A DNA stretch of 64,000 bases from Herbinix sp. (GTDB taxonomy: Bacteria > Bacillota > Clostridia > Lachnospirales > Lachnospiraceae): contig JARBTJ010000013.1 of the NCBI GenBank assembly GCA_029240245.1, positions 62,001 through 126,000 of the forward strand, given 5' to 3'. Of this stretch, positions 51,509 to 60,067 are shown piece after piece. The translations under genes were made by a program, and so were the position numbers. Under the pieces are notes generated by a model that searched no databases, was not told the origin of the DNA, and was given only the letters and a program-made list of their open reading frames with translations. Within the stretch, counting starts at the first letter, position 1, and each line of letters opens with the position of its first letter.

Positions 51509-52567
51509 ATGTTACCTACAATCGATGAATTATTATTAGACGCACAGCAAAGAAACGCATCCGACCTGCATCTTACGGTGGGCATTTCACCCAAATGCAG
51601 AATTCACGGTGAACTGGTCGATATGGGATATAGCAATCTGTCACCAGAGGATGCGAAAGAGATTATTATGCCGATTGTACCGGAACGCTTAAAGGAGGTT
51701 CTGGCTGAAAAGGGTGAAATCGACTTTGCTTATTCCATTCCCCAGGTGGGAAGATATCGTGTCAATATATTTAAGCAGCGAGGGGCATTGGCGTTGGTAA
51801 TCAGAATTATCAATACCATCATACCAAAACCGGAGGTGTTAGGTCTTCCACCCGCTGTCATTAAACTTACGAAGAAAAAAAGAGGGCTGGTATTAGTGAC
51901 CGGACCGACCGGAAGCGGCAAATCAACAACTCTGGCTTCCTTATTAGATATCATAAACACTTATCAGAATGGACACATCATTACACTGGAGGACCCGATT
52001 GAATATTTACATAAGCATAACAAGTCCATTGTAAACCAAAGAGAAGTCGGATTAGATACCATGTCTTTTGCCAGTGCACTCCGCGTAGCACTGCGTGAAG
52101 ATCCGGATGTCATTTTGGTAGGTGAAATGAGAGATTTTGAAACAATTGAGATTGCAATCACAGCAGCAGAGACAGGGCATCTGGTATTTTCCACTCTGCA
52201 CACAGTTGGAGCAGTCAGTACAATAGACCGTATCATCGATGTGTTCCCGCCTCATCAGCAGCAACAGATCAGAGTGCAGTTGGCGTCTGTATTAGAAGGA
52301 GTCATATCACAGCAGTTAATTCCTACCGCAAATGGAAGTGGAAGAACAGCAGCCTTTGAGGTGATGCTGCCGAATCCGGCGATTCGTAGCCTGATCAGAG
52401 AGGGTAAGAACCATCAAATCGCCTCCTTTATACAAACGAATAAAAAGTTAGGAATGCAAACAATGGATGATGCCATATTCGAATTATTCTTTAAAGGCAT
52501 CATCGGTAGAGAACATGCGATGGCATTTGCTCAGGATTCACAGATGATGGAACGGAGACTGATGTAA
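51509..52567 (+). CDS. pilT: Type IV pilus twitching ATPase PilT
   Basis: LPTIDELLLDAQQRNASDLHLTVG, GPTGSGKSTTLASLLDIIN, ITLEDPIEYLHKHNKSIVNQREVG. Confidence 0.96.
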   Translation: MLPTIDELLLDAQQRNASDLHLTVGISPKCRIHGELVDMGYSNLSPEDAKEIIMPIVPERLKEVLAEKGEIDFAYSIPQVGRYRVNIFKQRGALALVIRIINTIIPKPEVLGLPPAVIKLTKKKRGLVLVTGPTGSGKSTTLASLLDIINTYQNGHIITLEDPIEYLHKHNKSIVNQREVGLDTMSFASALRVALREDPDVILVGEMRDFETIEIAITAAETGHLVFSTLHTVGAVSTIDRIIDVFPPHQQQQIRVQLASVLEGVISQQLIPTANGSGRTAAFEVMLPNPAIRSLIREGKNHQIASFIQTNKKLGMQTMDDAIFELFFKGIIGREHAMAFAQDSQMMERRLM

Positions 52568-52610
52568 AAGTGCTTATTACTAAAGAAATTGCGATTAGGA
52601 GGATGGTTAC

Positions 52611-53849
52611 TTGGCCGGATATGCTTATATTGCTATAGATGCAAATGGAAAAGAGAAAAAAGGGAAAATGGAAGCGCCGGATCAGGATAGAGTATTCCAT
52701 ACCCTAAAAGCAGAGGGTTATTTTCCGGTATCCATCAAAGAACTTGGCTTTTTAAACCGGGATCTTCAGATAAATCTTACAAATCCTGTGAAACCAAGGG
52801 ATTTAAGTGTATTTACCAGGCAGTTTCATAGCATTCTGGCAGCAGGAGTACCAATCATCAGAGCCTTACAGATGCTGGTGGAACAGACGCAAAATAAAAG
52901 CTTAAAGAAAGCCATCCAAGATACTCAATTGATGGTGGAAAAGGGCGAACGGCTGGCAGACGCCATGCGTAACCAGGGGAAGATATTCCCGCCTATTTTA
53001 ATCAACATGGTGGAAGCCGGTGAGACCTCGGGAAGTCTGGAAATCGCCTTTGAGCGAATGGCAATTCATTTTGAAAAGGAAGCAAAGCTTAAGGCTTTAG
53101 TCAAAAAGGCAATGATTTATCCCATGATGTTAGGCTTCATATCCTTTGCGGTAGTCATCCTGATGCTTGCCTTCGTAATACCTAGCTTTATGGAAATGTT
53201 TAAAGATTTGGACATGGAAATGCCGGCGATTACACTCACAGTTATGTCCATGAGTAACTTTGTTATCACGAAGTGGTATATTCTGGTGGGAATCGTTGCG
53301 GTGATCGGATTTGGCTTTACCGCTTTTAAAAAGACCGTTGCTGGTGAGACCTTTCTTGCCAAATTGGCACTGAAATTACCGATTTTCGGCACGTTGAACA
53401 TAAAAACGGCCAGCGCTAGATTTACAAGAACCTTAAGCACCTTAATCGCTGCCGGTATTCCATTGATGGAGGCCATTGAAATCACCGCAAGGACCATGGA
53501 TAACGTTGTTGTGAAAAAGATTTTAATGGAATCGAAGGAAGAAGTAGCACGAGGAATTCCCTTATCCATTCCCTTAATGGCATCCGGTATCTTTCCTCCG
53601 ATGGTATATCATATGGTGAAAATCGGTGAGGAAACCGGTAATTTGGAAAGTATGCTGACAACCATCGCAAATTATTACGATGAAGAGGTGGAAGTGGCAA
53701 CCCAGTCCCTGGCTGCTGCCATGGACCCGTTAATTATCATCGTCCTGGCGGTCGTAGTCGGAGGCCTTGTTATGGCAATCATGCAGCCCATGTTCTCAAT
53801 GTATGATCAATTAGATACGATGATGATGGACAACAATCTGCCGGAATAA
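52611..53849 (+). CDS. pilC: Type IV pilus inner-membrane platform protein PilC/GspF
   Basis: DLSVFTRQFHSILAAGVPIIRALQMLVEQT, MVEAGETSGSLE, MVKIGEETGNLESML; TTG start. Confidence 0.95.
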   Translation: MAGYAYIAIDANGKEKKGKMEAPDQDRVFHTLKAEGYFPVSIKELGFLNRDLQINLTNPVKPRDLSVFTRQFHSILAAGVPIIRALQMLVEQTQNKSLKKAIQDTQLMVEKGERLADAMRNQGKIFPPILINMVEAGETSGSLEIAFERMAIHFEKEAKLKALVKKAMIYPMMLGFISFAVVILMLAFVIPSFMEMFKDLDMEMPAITLTVMSMSNFVITKWYILVGIVAVIGFGFTAFKKTVAGETFLAKLALKLPIFGTLNIKTASARFTRTLSTLIAAGIPLMEAIEITARTMDNVVVKKILMESKEEVARGIPLSIPLMASGIFPPMVYHMVKIGEETGNLESMLTTIANYYDEEVEVATQSLAAAMDPLIIIVLAVVVGGLVMAIMQPMFSMYDQLDTMMMDNNLPE

Positions 53850-53968
53850 TAAAAGGTCAGATAATATTTATTGTTAAAGGAAAGCGAAACGGTAAAAATA
53901 CGTCCCCAAGACATAATGCAAGCCCGTTTTGACTATAAAATTAAAACAAATGAATAGGAGAGAAAGAA

Positions 53969-54505
53969 ATGATGAAAAAAGGTAAGAACAACAAAGGTTT
54001 TTCACTTGTTGAGTTAATCGTAGTTATGGCTATTATGGCTATACTTGCGGTTACCTTGGCACCAAGATTAAGTGAGTATGTAGAAAAGGCAAAAGTGGCA
54101 AGTGATAGGGAGGTTATCAATTCCATTTATACAGCTGTAAAATATGGCATATTGGATGAGACAACATTGTCAGATGCACAAACATTAACTGGTACAGAAG
54201 GATATGAACTTAATGATAAAGAAACTGACGATACAGATGGTGATGAATCACATGAGAGTTTATATGAAGTTAATGGAAGAGCATGGACTATTGATACTAA
54301 TTGCGATTATATATCTAACAAATTGATTAATGAAATCAATAAGGTGGTTGGTAATTTTAAATTAAAATCAAATAAAGCTGTAAGTGCTACGCAAATTATA
54401 ATTACTATAACTGGTACTGATCATATCGTATCAGTAACATTAGATTATGATGGGAATTATTTAAATGGTACAGATTATACATTAAGTGATGATACTGTGA
54501 GATAA
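53969..54505 (+). CDS. pilA: Type IV pilin (major prepilin candidate)
   Basis: KGFSLVELIVVMAIMAILAVTLAPRLSEYVEKAK: class III prepilin signal with E5. Confidence 0.93.
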   Translation: MMKKGKNNKGFSLVELIVVMAIMAILAVTLAPRLSEYVEKAKVASDREVINSIYTAVKYGILDETTLSDAQTLTGTEGYELNDKETDDTDGDESHESLYEVNGRAWTIDTNCDYISNKLINEINKVVGNFKLKSNKAVSATQIIITITGTDHIVSVTLDYDGNYLNGTDYTLSDDTVR

Positions 54506-54520
54506 AAAAGTTATTCCTCT

Positions 54521-54552
54521 CCGTCAGCCTCAGGACTCTCTGCGGCTGACGG
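54521..54552 (+). terminator. Stem-loop downstream of pilA (attenuator or mRNA-stabilising hairpin; no U-tract)
   Basis: CCGTCAGCC ... GGCTGACGG. Confidence 0.6.
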
Positions 54553-54581
54553 ATTAACCAAACTGAAAGCAGGAAAGATAT

Positions 54582-55367
54582 ATGATTGATGCTATGATAT
54601 ATGCCATTATATTAATATACGGTCTTCTAATCGGTAGCTTTCTGAATGTATGTATCTATCGCATCCCGGAGGAATCCAGCATTGTTGTTGGACGCTCCCA
54701 TTGTATGAATTGTAATTCACAGCTTCGATGGTATGATTTAATACCGGTATTTAGCTATATCTTCCTATTGGGCCGATGCAGGAAATGTAAAACGAAGATA
54801 TCCATCCAATATCCTATTATTGAAGCACTGAACGGGTTGTTATATGTGCTTGTTTTTTATTTATATGGATGGAATTCCATCCCGAGTATTTTCATCAGTA
54901 TTACTTATTGCCTTTTAATATCGGCACTAATTGTACTAAGTGTAATTGATTTTCGAACGAATATTATACCGATTGGTATTAACATATTTATTTTAATTTT
55001 GGGACTTATAACGGTGGCTGTGAAATATATAGGGAACGGTCACTCGTTAGAGCTTGTAATGAATCACGGGATTGGCTTTTTCGCTGTGAGTGCATTTCTA
55101 CTAATCATATTTTGTGCAACTCACGGAAAAGGAATCGGCGGAGGAGATATCAAACTGATGGCAGTGGCAGGACTGCTTTTGGGCTGGGAACTAATTATAC
55201 TTTCCTTCTTTATCGGGTGCGTCCTGGCAGCGATCATACATCCGATCCGTATGAAAATAAATCATTTAAACAGGATTTTAGCTTTTGGACCCTACCTATC
55301 GGTGGGGATCACCGTCGCATTATTATTTGGCAACGAAATGATCACATGGTATCTGAAGCAATTATAA
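54582..55367 (+). CDS. pilD: Prepilin peptidase (A24 family)
   Basis: GSFLNVCIYRIPEE, CMNCNSQLRWYDLIPVFSYIFLLGRCRKCKTKIS, GKGIGGGDIKLMAVAGLLLGW. Confidence 0.96.
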   Translation: MIDAMIYAIILIYGLLIGSFLNVCIYRIPEESSIVVGRSHCMNCNSQLRWYDLIPVFSYIFLLGRCRKCKTKISIQYPIIEALNGLLYVLVFYLYGWNSIPSIFISITYCLLISALIVLSVIDFRTNIIPIGINIFILILGLITVAVKYIGNGHSLELVMNHGIGFFAVSAFLLIIFCATHGKGIGGGDIKLMAVAGLLLGWELIILSFFIGCVLAAIIHPIRMKINHLNRILAFGPYLSVGITVALLFGNEMITWYLKQL

Positions 55368-55413
55368 ACAGATAATGTTACGATAAATTTATTACCGCTA
55401 ATGGGGGAATTGT

Positions 55414-57309
55414 ATGGCGAAAAAAGTACTTAGTATTGTAATCGGAACAGAATATACCAAGGTATGTGAAGTTTCCTACAAAAGAAATTATAAAAACAAG
55501 GGTATTAAGGTTTATCGGAGTATTTCCTTCCCCACTCCGCCGAATTCCATAGAAGACGGCTATATTAAGGATAAGAATGCCTTTGGAGAAGAGCTACATA
55601 TTCAGTTGAAGGCTGCAAAAATCAAATCCGATAAAGTAATCTTTTCCGTGGCCTCCAGTAAAATAGCCAATCGTGAGGTTATGATTCCACCGGTCAATGA
55701 AAGAAGAATAATGGATATCATTAAAACCGGTGCGTCTGAATACTTTCCCATCGATTTAAAGGAGTATATCCTATCCTATTTGGTATTGGAGAAAAAGACT
55801 TCACTTCATAAGGAAAAGGCGATTCAGAAGAAGTTATTAAAGCGGGAAGCAAAACAGGCAAAAAAGCTGGCTAAGAAAAATAAGAAGGCCTTTCATAAGA
55901 GAAGTAAGACGGATATCATCTCTGACAGCTTGGAATTGATGGATAACAACAATCAGGAGTCTAACGACCAAAATGCGAATGCAACAAATGCAGCCAATAA
56001 AAGCCTTGGAAAAAGGCATATGCGTTTATCGGTATTTGCAGTACCCTCCACTCTGGTCAAAAATTATTACAACTTTGCCAGTGCTATGCATTTCGATATA
56101 GTATCCATTGACTATTCCGGCAACAGCAGCTATCAAATGATTAAGCGTCAGGCAAACCGGGGTACCAATGTATTTATACAATTGAATGAACAGGATACCC
56201 TAATCAGCATCGTGCGGGATGATGTATTAATACTTCAGAGAACCGTCGGATACGGTATTTCAACTTTATTGGATACCGTAATGGAACAAAGGATTTTTGA
56301 GGTAAACCAGCCGGGAGAGGCAATTAAACTGTTATATATGAAAAATCTACTTACCTTTGAGCCGGATTATAAGGAAAAGCTTCAGCTTGATTCCTCATGG
56401 ACAAAGGGTGAGGCAGCCGCTGCCAGTGAAATTGTCAATGCGATGAATGCCACAAAGAGTAGCCCGCCGCAGGAGGAACTTGAGGCAAGAAGAAATGTCA
56501 GGGAGTCACTTCATTTTTTAACCAGCAGTATCGCTCGAATGCTTGATTATTACAAGTCAAATCATAAAGAAACTAATTTTGATATGGTATATTTAAGCGG
56601 TGCCGGTACCAAAATTCAGGGTATTGAGGATTTCTTCTTATCAGAAATTGGTATTAACCATAAGAAGATGGACAGGCTCTGGACCGTAAGTGCAAAGAAA
56701 AAAGCTGCGGCTTATCGTACTAACCCGAGTGAATTCATCACCTGCATCGGCGCGGTTATTAAGCCGATTGATTTTGTACCCATTGAATTTATAGAGAGAA
56801 AGCAAAAAAGAAGCGCTTTGATTGCTACGATTTTTTTTGCTCTGACATGTATTGCCGGTTCCGCCGGGACGATTTATGTAGCTTATACCGACTATCAAAT
56901 TGCTCAGGAAGAGCTGGACAAAATACTGATAGAGAAGGAAGCGGTACCTCCCTTAAGCGGTGCGCATGACGAATACAACCGTGCACTTGCAGAGCGCGAT
57001 AACCTATATGAAATGGTAGAGGAAACACAGAGCAATAATGATAATATACATGATGTGATCAATGAGTTGGAACGAAAGCTTCCCGCTGGAGCGAGTATTA
57101 ATTCCATGCAATTCTCGGATAATGGCGTGACTATGAATGTTACTGCAAATGTAATCGGAACGGATTCCTACTCTATCATAACTATATTAATTAAGCAGTT
57201 AAAAACGATAGAATTTTTCGGTAATGTGAATCCACCCTCCGATGTTTTGGAAGCTACGGATGAAGGAGTACCAAGCGTAACCTTTACCATTACCTGTTCT
57301 TACAATTAA
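55414..57309 (+). CDS. PilM-PilN fusion protein (type IV pilus assembly)
   Basis: Actin-like PilM region (KVLSIVIGTEYTKVCEVSY...VYLSGAGTKIQGIEDFFLSEIG) followed by FVPIEFIERKQKRSALIATIFFALTCIAGSAGTIYVAYTDY and a PilN-like domain. Confidence 0.85.
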   Translation: MAKKVLSIVIGTEYTKVCEVSYKRNYKNKGIKVYRSISFPTPPNSIEDGYIKDKNAFGEELHIQLKAAKIKSDKVIFSVASSKIANREVMIPPVNERRIMDIIKTGASEYFPIDLKEYILSYLVLEKKTSLHKEKAIQKKLLKREAKQAKKLAKKNKKAFHKRSKTDIISDSLELMDNNNQESNDQNANATNAANKSLGKRHMRLSVFAVPSTLVKNYYNFASAMHFDIVSIDYSGNSSYQMIKRQANRGTNVFIQLNEQDTLISIVRDDVLILQRTVGYGISTLLDTVMEQRIFEVNQPGEAIKLLYMKNLLTFEPDYKEKLQLDSSWTKGEAAAASEIVNAMNATKSSPPQEELEARRNVRESLHFLTSSIARMLDYYKSNHKETNFDMVYLSGAGTKIQGIEDFFLSEIGINHKKMDRLWTVSAKKKAAAYRTNPSEFITCIGAVIKPIDFVPIEFIERKQKRSALIATIFFALTCIAGSAGTIYVAYTDYQIAQEELDKILIEKEAVPPLSGAHDEYNRALAERDNLYEMVEETQSNNDNIHDVINELERKLPAGASINSMQFSDNGVTMNVTANVIGTDSYSIITILIKQLKTIEFFGNVNPPSDVLEATDEGVPSVTFTITCSYN

Positions 57310-57442
57310 ATGAATGAAACCGCTTTTGCTCCGGTTATTTCATGGTAAAGCGGCATACACCTTGCATCAATGCCTGATCATATCATCGTTGTGTAATAGG
57401 ATGAAATTGTCCCTGCCAGAATCGGGCGGATAGGAGTTAGGA

Positions 57443-58297
57443 ATGAAAAAGAAGAAAAGTTTAACAGGACAGCAGATAAAGTTAATCGTTAATTTATTCA
57501 GTCTGGCGATATTTGCTTTTTCCTATCTGTATGTATATAGCGGTTTTGTTGGAAAGACAGAAGCCGCCTATGATGAGGTGAAAGCTACTAAGAATTTTAT
57601 CGAAGAGCAGAAGCTGAAACTCAGTGAGGAAGATACTGTACGCAAGGATACGGAGGAAGTGAAGGCTGAAATTCAGGAAATCATTGACAGTTATCCGGTA
57701 AATATTGCGAAAGAGGATAATTTTATATTTATTGAGGAGATGCAGTCAGCCTTAAATATTAAATTTACTGATATCAACATTTCGGATAGTGCAGAATTTT
57801 TCAAAACTATCTTGCCCGTGCGTAACCAAGAGGGTACAACGCTAGAGGAGGAGTCATCCGTTGATGTTCAGAATACAGTGAATTCCAATGCATCCGACGA
57901 TTTAAATCAGACGGAAGATGCTTCTTCTGAGGAAGATCCGACGGAGGATTCTGACATGAAAACCATGTTGGGTATGGAAACTACCATTAGTATGAATTTT
58001 ACCACCTCTTATCAGGGGTTTAAGGAACTGATGGATTATATTACGAATTATCCCAAACAGACCATTGTAGATAGTGTAGCAGTCAGCTATGATAATGCAA
58101 CCCATAATCTGACCGGAAGTTTGGTGCTGAAGCGTTTTGCCCTAAATGGTACCGGTAAAGTATATGAAAATCCGGATATTGAGGATATCGATATTGGGAC
58201 AGATAATATATTTGGTTCAGGTACGGTAGATACTACAGAGCCGGATCAATCCACAGAGAGTGGACTGTTAAATGAACCGGAGCAACCGGAAGAATAA
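57443..58297 (+). CDS. PilO-like type IV pilus protein
   Basis: TM near N-terminus, coiled coil, then a compact C-terminal domain; located after PilM-PilN. Confidence 0.6.
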   Translation: MKKKKSLTGQQIKLIVNLFSLAIFAFSYLYVYSGFVGKTEAAYDEVKATKNFIEEQKLKLSEEDTVRKDTEEVKAEIQEIIDSYPVNIAKEDNFIFIEEMQSALNIKFTDINISDSAEFFKTILPVRNQEGTTLEEESSVDVQNTVNSNASDDLNQTEDASSEEDPTEDSDMKTMLGMETTISMNFTTSYQGFKELMDYITNYPKQTIVDSVAVSYDNATHNLTGSLVLKRFALNGTGKVYENPDIEDIDIGTDNIFGSGTVDTTEPDQSTESGLLNEPEQPEE

Positions 58298-58348
58298 AAC
58301 CGCGTTCACTAATCATAATAATGTACCCAGATAGGAAGAGGTAACCCT

Positions 58349-59686
58349 ATGACAAAGTCACCAAGGAAATTAAATAACAGCGGATTTTCCTTAGTGGAGC
58401 TGATTATCAGTATAGCTATTCTCGCCATCATTATGATTCCGCTGATGAGTAATTTCATTCGTTCCAAACAGTTAAATCATAAGGCGGAGGAAATACAAAT
58501 TCAAAGTAATATAGCTGCAAATGTAATGGAAGGCTTAAAGACCTTATCGGTGAAGGAGATAGTGCAGCAGTTTCATGGACCGGAGGGTAATTTTGATATT
58601 ATTGAACAGTCGTTTGAGGAGATAACGCGTCTCAATAAGATATCCGGTGGGTATGAAGCGATTACCTCCACAGCAGAGCAGGCAACTTACTATTTTGCCA
58701 TTCATGGCATGATAGAAGGGGGTACTGCTTATGATGCGTTAATCACCTTGGATTCGGTTCCGTATCGGAAAACTGCTCCCGGTGATCCGTTAAAGGATAT
58801 TTTGAATGATTTTGCGATGCCGGATATTGCCAATTTGGATGTTACCGCGAATGCAATTCTATTATCCACAGGAAAGACGTCTACGGATGCGATGGACGAG
58901 GAGGCATATGAAACCTTTATAAACAGAGGAGAGGCCTATGCGATAGAAGTTTATGAACAGTCTACAGAATATCAAGACTATCTGGAGCGACACGACCGCT
59001 GGGAGGATGAATGCGAGGAATATGCCATGGGAGGACCGGAACCCTCCGAAGAACCGGCAGAACCACCCTTTGAAGCTTCCGATGCAAGGTACTGGCAGTA
59101 TTTGGATACGGAGCGAATTAAAGAACTGACAACCAAGACATTACTGATAACTGTTAAGGATGATACCATCGTTTATCAAATCAATTATGAATGTGCATGG
59201 ACCTCGGACGTGATCAATAATAGGTTTGATAACAAGATATCCAAAGTCCAATATTCAAAAAATATGGAAAATATATATCTGCTGTATGTACCATCCAAGT
59301 TTAGTAGTTTATCAAATCCGGATATCCTTCAGATAGATAATCTGGAGTCGGAACATCCGGTTAATCTATTTATTGCAGAACAGGTGAGTACGACTACTCA
59401 ACAGCCCTATATAACGGTCAGAAGGGATTCTGCAGAGGATAATATTAAGGTATATACAAAATTATCCGAGGACATCGCTCCCACGGATTACGAGGATTAT
59501 ATCGACTGTGTATTCCGGATATCACCCGATTCCATGCCCGGTATCATATCGGATATTGTAAAATTGGAAAAAAAGGACAGGATTTATGAGGTTACCATTC
59601 AAATATGTGAATATGTAAACAGTGGTAATCTGCTCGATAAATATAAGAATGTTCTTTATACGCTTAACTCAACAAAGGAAGAGTAA
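58349..59686 (+). CDS. Prepilin-type minor pilin (PilV-like)
   Basis: NNSGFSLVELIISIAILAIIMIPLMSNFIRS prepilin signal. Confidence 0.8.
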   Translation: MTKSPRKLNNSGFSLVELIISIAILAIIMIPLMSNFIRSKQLNHKAEEIQIQSNIAANVMEGLKTLSVKEIVQQFHGPEGNFDIIEQSFEEITRLNKISGGYEAITSTAEQATYYFAIHGMIEGGTAYDALITLDSVPYRKTAPGDPLKDILNDFAMPDIANLDVTANAILLSTGKTSTDAMDEEAYETFINRGEAYAIEVYEQSTEYQDYLERHDRWEDECEEYAMGGPEPSEEPAEPPFEASDARYWQYLDTERIKELTTKTLLITVKDDTIVYQINYECAWTSDVINNRFDNKISKVQYSKNMENIYLLYVPSKFSSLSNPDILQIDNLESEHPVNLFIAEQVSTTTQQPYITVRRDSAEDNIKVYTKLSEDIAPTDYEDYIDCVFRISPDSMPGIISDIVKLEKKDRIYEVTIQICEYVNSGNLLDKYKNVLYTLNSTKEE

Positions 59687-59735
59687 CGAGGGGTAAGATC
59701 AATCTGGAGTAACGATGGAAGTTGACAAAGGACTA

Positions 59736-60038
59736 AGTAAGGATAACCAAGACAGGATAACCAAATCAGGATAACCAAATAAAGACTACATAATCAGGAT
59801 AAGTAAAAAAGATAACAAAGTAAGGATAAGCAAATAAAGATAAGCAAAAAAAGATAACGAGGTAAGGATAAGCAGGTAAAGATAGGCAAATAAAGATGTG
59901 CAAAAAAGATAAGCAAAGATAACAAAGTAAGGATATAAGCAGGTAAAGATAAGCAAAAAAAGATAACAAAGTAAGGATAAGCAAGAAAGGCTAGGCAAAT
60001 AAGCATAACCAAATAAGGATAAGCAAATAACAAAAACT
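59736..60038. repeat. Degenerate 14-bp tandem repeat region (AATAARGATAAGCA-like)
   Basis: Many variants of aataaagataagca / ggataaccaaatca, including a recurring longer unit aaaaaagataacaaagtaaggataagca. Confidence 0.9.
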
Positions 60039-60067
60039 AAGGAATATAACAAAAGGAGGCTGGCAGT

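Noticed and set aside
59766-60052. Three overlapping minus-strand Leu/Tyr/Phe-rich ORFs (LSLFAYLYLLI...)
   Set aside because: Artefacts of the 14-bp repeat tract; antisense to a + strand operon and without start context.
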